A stretch of 8,756 bases of DNA from Methylobacteriaceae bacterium (GTDB taxonomy: Bacteria > Pseudomonadota > Alphaproteobacteria > Rhizobiales > Beijerinckiaceae). Of this stretch, positions 1 to 4,473 are shown piece after piece (within the stretch, counting starts at the first letter, position 1; every line of letters starts with the position of its first letter). The stretch lies in contig JAFAPJ010000564.1 in assembly GCA_019247255.1 (NCBI GenBank), forward strand, positions 1-8,756. Direction: 5' to 3'. The notes under the pieces were generated by a model. It was not told the origin of the DNA, ran no database searches, and saw nothing but the letters and a program-made list of their open reading frames with translations. The translations under genes and the position numbers were made by a program.

Positions 1-426
1 GTCGTGGACAAGTTCGTGCTGCAGCTCGAGGCGCAGCTCGCCGACCGCAACGTCGTCATCGAGCTCTCGGACGAGGCGCGGGACTGGCTGTGCGAGAACG
101 GCTACGACGAGGCGATGGGCGCGCGGCCGATGGCCCGTCTCATCCAGTCGACGATCAAGACGCGGCTTGCCGACGAGGTCCTGTTCGGCAGGCTCAAGAA
201 CGGCGGCGCCGTCCGGGTGGTGCTCGAGGAGAAGGACGGCAAGCGCACGCTCGGCTTCGAATATCCGGAAGGCCCGGTCACGCCGCGCCCGGAGAAGGTC
301 GTCGAGGCGAAGCGGCCGAAGCGTAAGCCGCGGCCGCTCGGGCGGCGGCCGAAGCCGCGTGATCCCGGCGGCGAGGGCGGGGGCGGTATCCGCACCGTGC
401 CCAAGGTGCCGCTCGTGAGGGCGTGA
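1..426 (+). CDS. clpA: ATP-dependent Clp protease ATP-binding subunit ClpA, C-terminal fragment
   Basis: The window opens inside this gene; the frame is open from base 1 and stops with TGA at 424-426, giving the last 141 residues. ClpA is the AAA+ unfoldase that feeds substrates, including those delivered by the adaptor ClpS, into the ClpP peptidase in the cytoplasm. The visible part is the end of the second AAA+ module (D2 small domain): the stretch with YDEAMGARPMARLIQ, then LADEVLFGRL, is the sensor-2/C-domain signature of the Clp/Hsp100 family, with the sensor-2 arginine in GARP. After about residue 95 the protein becomes a basic, Pro/Gly-rich tail (KRPKRKPRP, then a Gly run) that ends in PKVPLVRA, an ending I recognise from alphaproteobacterial ClpA. 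The ClpP-docking loop and both Walker sites lie upstream of the window. The next gene overlaps the stop codon. Identification is confident; the true start cannot be seen. Confidence 0.95.
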   Translation, partial: VVDKFVLQLEAQLADRNVVIELSDEARDWLCENGYDEAMGARPMARLIQSTIKTRLADEVLFGRLKNGGAVRVVLEEKDGKRTLGFEYPEGPVTPRPEKVVEAKRPKRKPRPLGRRPKPRDPGGEGGGGIRTVPKVPLVRA

Positions 427-725
427 TGAGCGGCATCCATGCCGGCCCGCTCCACCAGGCCGGCCCCGAGGACGAGCATCACGCGGGACCGCTTCACCAG
501 GCGGAGTCGGCGCATGCGCCCGCGGCCCAGCGCCGGACCGAGCGCGAGAAGCGCTGGGAGCGCCGGCGCCGGCGCCTCGTGTTCGAGGAAGTGCTCGGCT
601 GGATCCTGGTGCCCGTCGTGCTGCTCGCCGGGTATTGGGCCTTGAAGGCGACGCTCGACGCGCTCGGCACGAGCCCGAGCGCGCTCATCGAAGGCCTGCG
701 CACCGCGCTCTCCGGCCGCTCCTAG
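426..725 (+). CDS. Small single-pass membrane protein with His-rich repeated N-terminus, function unknown
   Basis: I do not recognise this 99-residue protein. The ATG at 426 shares its A with the clpA stop (TGATG), which suggests translational coupling; GAGGG at 417-421 is a short but usable ribosome binding site. A GTG at 423 is an alternative start one codon earlier but would sit 1 base from that site. The protein has three parts. Residues 5-30 are rich in histidine and contain HAGPLHQA twice (residues 5-12 and 19-26). Residues 36-50 are strongly basic (RREREK-like, then five consecutive arginines). Residues 56-73 form one hydrophobic segment (VLGWILVPVVLLAGYWAL) followed by a short polar C-terminus. 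By the positive-inside rule the His-rich part would be cytoplasmic. The gene ends 9 bases before the stop of the convergent hydrolase gene. Its position suggests co-transcription with clpA, but no functional link to ClpAP can be shown. Confidence 0.75.
   Translation: MSGIHAGPLHQAGPEDEHHAGPLHQAESAHAPAAQRRTEREKRWERRRRRLVFEEVLGWILVPVVLLAGYWALKATLDALGTSPSALIEGLRTALSGRS
438..503 (+). repeat. Two in-frame copies encoding HAGPLHQA
   Basis: Two 24-base units, 438-461 and 480-503, lie 42 bases apart in the small membrane-protein gene. Both encode HAGPLHQA. They differ at five bases, all at third codon positions and all synonymous (CAT/CAC, GCC/GCG, GGC/GGA, CTC/CTT, GCC/GCG). The duplication is therefore not recent at the DNA level while the peptide has stayed identical. 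Confidence 0.8.
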
Positions 726-745
726 CGCGACCGCTCAGGCGGCCG
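713..745. terminator. Possible hairpin between convergent genes
   Basis: CGGCCGC at 713-719 is perfectly complementary in inverted orientation to GCGGCCG at 739-745, with a 19-base loop. It spans the 3' ends of the two convergent genes that stop at 725 and 735. There is no T run on either strand, so it is not a canonical intrinsic terminator. In a GC-rich genome a 7-base GC stem can arise by chance. Confidence 0.25.
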
Positions 746-2183
746 CCGGAACGAGGTCGGGCTCCCGGAAGCCGACGTCGATTGCCGGATGGGCGAGATG
801 CGCCACCGCGTTGGCGAGCGTCTTCGCGCCCGCGGCGAGCGCGATCGCCACCGCGGCGCGTCGGTCGAAGCCGGCCGAGGTCAGGGCCTGCACGTCGCCA
901 TCCGAAACCTGCGTCCGATTGGAGGCAACCGCGGTCGCGAAGCGGCGAACGGCGTCGAGCTTCAGGTCGGGAAGGGGCGCGCCAGCGCGTAGGGCCGTGA
1001 CCACCGTCGCCGGGGCGCCCGCCTTGGCGGCGAGCGTCGCATGGACGGCGACCCCGTATTCCGCCCCGTTCGCCCGGCTGGCCGCCGCCATGGCGACCTG
1101 CTGAGCGATCGGGTCGAGCGACGTCGCGGCGAGCGCGTGCAGCATGGCGAGATAGCCCTCGAGGGCAGCCGGCTCGACCGCGATCGCCCGCGCGAGATTG
1201 GGCACGAAGCCGAATGCTTCGCCGATCTTGGCCAGAGCCGGCGCGGCCTGCACGGAATCCTCTTCCGCACCGAGACCGCGGAAGAGCGCCGGCCCCCGCA
1301 CGTCGAGGGTTCGCGCCAGGAACGCGCCGATGACGGTCGCGACCTCGTCCAGATGGGTCTCGAGCGGAAAATGGCCCGCATCGATCAGGTGGATCTCGGC
1401 GTCCGGAAGGTCGCGGCGAAACGCTTCCGCTCCCGCCGGGAGGAAGAAGGGATCGTTTCGACCCCAGACGGCCAGCATGGGCGGACGATGCTGCCGAAGG
1501 TAGGCCTGAAATCGCGGATAGAGAGCTACGTTGCTCCGGTAGTCGCGAAACAGGTCGAGCTGGATCTCGGCGTTTCCAGGCCGATCGAGGAAGTGCTGGT
1601 CGAGCGCGTAGCTTTCGGGCGCGATCCGAGACGTGTCGCTCTCGCCGTGCGTGTACTGGAGGCGGGTGAAGTCGGCCGCGAGAAGCGTTCGCAAGGCTTC
1701 GCGGTTGGCGGGGCTCGGATCTTCCCAATAGGCCCGGATCGGACTCCAACCGTCGCTAAGTCCCTCCTCGTAGGCATTTCCGTTCTGGGAGATCAGCGCC
1801 GTCACGCGTTCCGGGCGCGACAGGGCGAGTCGGAAGCCGACCGGAGCTCCGTAATCGAACATGTAGAGAGCGTAGCGATCGAGGCCGATCGCGTCGGTGA
1901 AGCTCTCCACCACCTCGGCCAGGTGATCGAACGTGTAGGCGAACTCGCTCGCCGCCGGAGCGTCGGAGAACCCGAAGCCGGGCAGATCGGGGGCGATGAC
2001 CCTGTACTTGCGGGCGAGGCGCGGGATGAGGTCGCGGAACTGGTGGCTCGACGACGGGAAGCCGTGCAGCAGCACGAGCGCGGGCGCGTTTTCCGGTCCG
2101 GCGGCACGATAAAATAGCGTCACGGCTGCACCGCGGCTGCGGTCCTGGACGACGACCGAATGATAGCTGGTGGGTGACGACAT
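735..2183 (-). CDS. Asp-nucleophile alpha/beta-hydrolase fused to a cysteine-less carboxymuconolactone decarboxylase/AhpD-like domain
   Basis: This gene encodes a predicted cytoplasmic 482-residue protein without signal peptide. Residues 1-292 are an alpha/beta-hydrolase of the epoxide hydrolase/dehalogenase-like group: oxyanion motif HGFP at 40-43, nucleophile elbow FDYGAPVG at 109-116 with D110 in place of the usual Ser, acid D244 in GRNDPFF, and H271 in AGHFPLE. An Asp nucleophile implies an alkyl-enzyme ester, as in epoxide hydrolases and haloalkane or fluoroacetate dehalogenases; the substrate cannot be read from sequence. Residues 315-470 resemble the CMD/AhpD fold (FGFVPNL, then SRANGAEYGVAVH), but the usual CxxC is A374-E-Y-G377, with H381 kept. 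The protein has no cysteine at all. The ATG at 2183 is preferred over upstream in-frame starts because GGGAGG (2189-2194) lies 5 bases before it and similarity begins there. It is divergent from a TetR gene, which probably controls it. The layout resembles PcaL (PcaD-PcaC fusion), but PcaD uses Ser. Confidence 0.85.
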   Translation of the reverse strand: MSSPTSYHSVVVQDRSRGAAVTLFYRAAGPENAPALVLLHGFPSSSHQFRDLIPRLARKYRVIAPDLPGFGFSDAPAASEFAYTFDHLAEVVESFTDAIGLDRYALYMFDYGAPVGFRLALSRPERVTALISQNGNAYEEGLSDGWSPIRAYWEDPSPANREALRTLLAADFTRLQYTHGESDTSRIAPESYALDQHFLDRPGNAEIQLDLFRDYRSNVALYPRFQAYLRQHRPPMLAVWGRNDPFFLPAGAEAFRRDLPDAEIHLIDAGHFPLETHLDEVATVIGAFLARTLDVRGPALFRGLGAEEDSVQAAPALAKIGEAFGFVPNLARAIAVEPAALEGYLAMLHALAATSLDPIAQQVAMAAASRANGAEYGVAVHATLAAKAGAPATVVTALRAGAPLPDLKLDAVRRFATAVASNRTQVSDGDVQALTSAGFDRRAAVAIALAAGAKTLANAVAHLAHPAIDVGFREPDLVPAAA

Positions 2184-2210
2184 GAGGACCTCCCGAGCCC
2201 GAGTCAGCTC

Positions 2211-2232
2211 TTGTACCGAACGAACGGTACAA
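2211..2232. promoter_or_regulatory. Candidate TetR operator 1 (near hydrolase start)
   Basis: Perfect inverted repeat TTGTACCG-N6-CGGTACAA, with 8-base arms, 28 bases upstream of the hydrolase ATG. The core ACCG-N6-CGGT (2215-2228) has the same form as the second repeat near the tetR start. It overlaps a possible -10 element for the hydrolase gene, a position suited to repression. Assignment to the neighbouring TetR protein is inferred from symmetry and divergent arrangement. A GAGTC (a GANTC methylation site of the CcrM type) lies at 2201-2205, between this repeat and the start codon. Confidence 0.65.
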
Positions 2233-2252
2233 TGATGGCGGCGGACGTGCAA
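2224..2252 (-). promoter_or_regulatory. Possible promoter of the hydrolase gene
   Basis: On the minus strand TTGCAC (2252-2247) is followed after 17 bases by TACCGT (2229-2224). The -35-like element is good and the -10-like element is poor. The -10 would fall inside operator 1. Read by eye only. Confidence 0.3.
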
Positions 2253-2266
2253 GTGCATTACTGCGC

Positions 2267-2295
2267 TTGCCCAGGCTCCGGCGGCGATGTAAATT
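2267..2295 (+). promoter_or_regulatory. Possible promoter of the tetR gene
   Basis: TTGCCC (2267-2272), 17 bases, then TAAATT (2290-2295). Transcription would begin at about 2302, inside operator 2, leaving a leader of under 20 bases. This would fit autorepression. No clear Shine-Dalgarno sequence precedes the tetR ATG. Confidence 0.35.
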
Positions 2296-2297
2296 GA

Positions 2298-2311
2298 ACC
2301 GATTGATCGGT
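2298..2311. promoter_or_regulatory. Candidate TetR operator 2 (near tetR start)
   Basis: Perfect 14-base inverted repeat ACCGAT-TG-ATCGGT, ending 8 bases before the tetR ATG. It shares the ACCG-N6-CGGT outer form with operator 1. The two centres are 83 bases apart, close to eight helical turns, which would place both sites on the same face of the DNA. Short symmetric boxes of this kind are typical of TetR-family self-regulation. Confidence 0.6.
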
Positions 2312-2319
2312 GTATCTGG

Positions 2320-2895
2320 ATGCCTGCTGCTTCGGCGACGAAGGACGAGACCGTGGAGCGCCTGTTCGCGGTCTTCCGTGACAAGGGCTTCGAGGGTGCG
2401 TCGCTGGCGGATCTCTCGCGCGCCACGGGGCTCGGACGGTCGAGCCTGTATCATCACTTCCCGGCCGGGAAGGAGCAGATGGCCGAGGCCGTGCTGGCGC
2501 GAGCGCTCGCCGTCATCGACGAGGCGATCGTCGGGGCGGCGGCGTCACCGGGCCCGCTCAAGCCGCGGCTGCGGCGCATCGTGGCGACCCTGACCGAGAT
2601 GTATGGCGGCGGCCGAACGCCCTGCGTTCTCGCGCAGCTCGCGACGGCCGGCGTGGGAGAGGGCGCCCGCACGCTCCTGCGCCGAGCCTTCGAGCACTGG
2701 GTGGACGCGATCATGAGGTTGGCAGCGGAGTCTGGCCTGCCGGCGATCGAGGCGCGTCATTTCGCCGAGGATTGGGTCGCGCGCCTTCAGGGATGCCTGA
2801 TCTGGCAGGCGGCGTCAGGCGATGCGGGACCTTTCGACCGGGCGCTGGACACCCTGCTGGCGCTCGGGGAGCCGAGTCGGTCTCAGCTGACCTGA
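2320..2895 (+). CDS. TetR/AcrR-family transcriptional regulator
   Basis: This 191-residue protein has the usual length of the TetR family. The N-terminal DNA-binding domain spans about residues 8-56, with the helix-turn-helix at roughly 26-49: ASLADLSRATGLGRSSLYHHFPAGK is its signature region, and SSLYHHF is the recognition-helix end. The C-terminal ligand-binding part (about 80-185), with PCVLAQLATAG and a later LQGCLIW, resembles the LmrA/YxaF-type C-terminal domain; this subgroup call is tentative. It contains two cysteines, C102 and C159. The gene is divergent from the hydrolase fusion, and the 136-base gap holds two matching inverted repeats, so it probably represses itself and the hydrolase and is released by a small molecule, perhaps the hydrolase substrate. 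The ATG at 2320 is chosen because the family N-terminus fits; the ribosome binding site is weak and the transcript may be nearly leaderless. It converges with trpE, 26 bases apart. Confidence 0.9.
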   Translation: MPAASATKDETVERLFAVFRDKGFEGASLADLSRATGLGRSSLYHHFPAGKEQMAEAVLARALAVIDEAIVGAAASPGPLKPRLRRIVATLTEMYGGGRTPCVLAQLATAGVGEGARTLLRRAFEHWVDAIMRLAAESGLPAIEARHFAEDWVARLQGCLIWQAASGDAGPFDRALDTLLALGEPSRSQLT

Positions 2896-2903
2896 GGATC
2901 GAC

Positions 2904-2920
2904 CGGGCAGGGTTCGCCCG
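2904..2920. terminator. Weak hairpin between tetR and trpE 3' ends
   Basis: CGGGC (2904-2908) and GCCCG (2916-2920) form a 5-base stem with a 7-base loop in the 26-base gap between the convergent tetR and trpE stop codons. There is no T run on either strand. It may act as a modest bidirectional stop, or be chance. Confidence 0.25.
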
Positions 2921-2921
2921 C

Positions 2922-4445
2922 TCACGACACGGGCTTGTCGGCGTTCGCGCTCCCCCGCGCGAGACGAAGCGCTTCCTCGGCGGCGCGAAACAGCGCGGCC
3001 GCCTTGTTCACGCATTCGCGGTGCTCGGCCGCCGGATCCGAATCATGGACGATGCCGGCGCCGGCCTGGACCACCATGCGGCCGTCCTTCACGACCGCGG
3101 TGCGCAGCACGATGCAGGTGTCCATCTCGCCGTCCGCCCCGAAATAGCCGATGCAGCCGCCGTAGGGACCGCGGGCCTGGGGCTCGAGCTCGTCGATGAT
3201 CTCCATGGCGCGGATCTTCGGCGCGCCCGAGACGGTGCCGGCCGGGAAGCCGGCCGCGAGCGCGTCGAGCGCGTCGAGCTCCGGCCGCAGCCGGCCCTCG
3301 ACGTGGGACACGATGTGCATGACGTGGCTGTAGCGCTCGAGGCAGAAGCTGTCCGTCACGCGCACAGAGCCGATCGTGCTCACGCGGCCGACGTCGTTGC
3401 GCCCGAGGTCGAGGAGCATGAGGTGCTCGGCCCGCTCCTTGGGGTCGGCGAGGAGCTCCTGGCCGAGGCGCTCGTCGGCCGACGGCGTCGCGCCGCGGGG
3501 CCGCGTGCCGGCAAGCGGCCGGATCGTGACCGTGCCGTCGCGCAGCCGCACCAGGACCTCGGGGCTGGAGCAGACGATCCCGCATTCCTCGAAATCGAGG
3601 AAGCACAGGAACGGCGCCGGATTGACCCGGCGCAGCGCTCGATAGAGCGCGAAAGCGGGAAGCGGGAAGGGCGCCTCGAAGCGCTGGGACAGGACGACCT
3701 GGAAGATGTCGCCCGCCCGGATGTACTCCTTGGCGCGCCCGACCATCGCCTCGAAGGCGGCCAAGTCCATGTTGGACGAGGGCTCGCCCAGCGAGGCGAG
3801 CTCGACGCTCGGCCCGTCCGGCGGAAGCGCTCCGTCCAGCGCCTGCGTGGCGGTTGCGAGCCGATCCTGGGCCGCCCTCCAGGCCTGGTCGGGCGTGACA
3901 TCCGTCCCCGGCCGGACAGGCGTCAGAACCGCGATCTCGTCCTTCACCGAATCGAACACGACCATGACGGTGGGGCGCATCAGGATCGCGTCGGGCAGGT
4001 CGAGGCCCTTCGGCGGCCGCGGGCCGAGCCGCTCCATCTCGCGAACCATGTCATAGCCGAGATAGCCGAAAAGGCCGGCCGCCATCGGGGGAAGGCCGGG
4101 CTCGAGCGGGATCGCGCCCTCGGCGAGGATCGCCCGCAGGCTCGCGAAGGGGGCGCGGTCGTCGGGTTCAAGCGCGGGCGGGGCCGCGCCGTCGGAACGG
4201 CGGCGCAAAACGCTCGCCTGACCCGCCTCGCAGCGCCAGACGAGGTCCGGCGCGAGCCCGATCATCGAGTAGCGCCCGCGCACGGCGCCGCCCTCGACCG
4301 ATTCGAGCAGGAAGGCCGGACCGGGAAAGGTCGCGCGCAGCTTCAAGTAGGCCGCGACGGTCGTGACGAGGTCGGCCGGCCGTCGCGCCGCCACGAGGAA
4401 CGGCGCACCCTCGCGGTGTCGGCGCGCGAAGTCCGCGTCCGTCAC
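2922..4445 (-). CDS. trpE: Anthranilate synthase component I
   Basis: TrpE converts chorismate to anthranilate, the first committed step of tryptophan synthesis, using ammonia from the glutaminase TrpG. The 507-residue length is normal for a stand-alone TrpE. LLES at residues 46-49 is the tryptophan feedback-binding motif, which favours TrpE over PabB. The chorismate-binding domain has LAGTRPRG (311-318), RAEHLMLLDLGRND (338-351), GTVSGAPKIRAMEIID (403-418) and QAGAGIV (460-466), carrying the active-site and Mg-binding residues. The start is GTG at 4445: it gives the expected TrpE N-terminus, and GAAGG lies 10 bases upstream. The gene follows ppiD after 28 bases on the same strand, so co-transcription is likely, and there is no room for a trpL leader peptide or attenuator. 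No glutaminase domain is fused and no trpG is in the window; the partner must be elsewhere. Longer in-frame extension upstream is antisense-frame overlap with ppiD and not part of the protein. Confidence 0.95.
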   Translation of the reverse strand: MTDADFARRHREGAPFLVAARRPADLVTTVAAYLKLRATFPGPAFLLESVEGGAVRGRYSMIGLAPDLVWRCEAGQASVLRRRSDGAAPPALEPDDRAPFASLRAILAEGAIPLEPGLPPMAAGLFGYLGYDMVREMERLGPRPPKGLDLPDAILMRPTVMVVFDSVKDEIAVLTPVRPGTDVTPDQAWRAAQDRLATATQALDGALPPDGPSVELASLGEPSSNMDLAAFEAMVGRAKEYIRAGDIFQVVLSQRFEAPFPLPAFALYRALRRVNPAPFLCFLDFEECGIVCSSPEVLVRLRDGTVTIRPLAGTRPRGATPSADERLGQELLADPKERAEHLMLLDLGRNDVGRVSTIGSVRVTDSFCLERYSHVMHIVSHVEGRLRPELDALDALAAGFPAGTVSGAPKIRAMEIIDELEPQARGPYGGCIGYFGADGEMDTCIVLRTAVVKDGRMVVQAGAGIVHDSDPAAEHRECVNKAAALFRAAEEALRLARGSANADKPVS

Positions 4446-4473
4446 GGGCGGGCGGCCTTCGCTCCGCGTCCCG

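Noticed and set aside
685..1749. Minus-strand open frame (354 codons) in another frame of the hydrolase region
   Set aside because: Overlaps the real hydrolase frame; Arg/Pro/Gly-rich composition typical of an out-of-frame reading.
1041..2117. Plus-strand open frame (358 codons) opposite the hydrolase fusion
   Set aside because: Antisense shadow of a gene with clear catalytic motifs and a good ribosome binding site; no recognisable domain of its own.
735..2183. Calling the hydrolase fusion PcaL (beta-ketoadipate pathway)
   Set aside because: The nucleophile is Asp (FDYGAPVG), not Ser, and no pca genes are nearby, so only the domain order is similar.
2184..2426. Upstream extension of the hydrolase to a start at 2426
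   Set aside because: The extension would cross the operators and the start of tetR, has no similarity to the hydrolase family, and is unnecessary because GGGAGG precedes the ATG at 2183.
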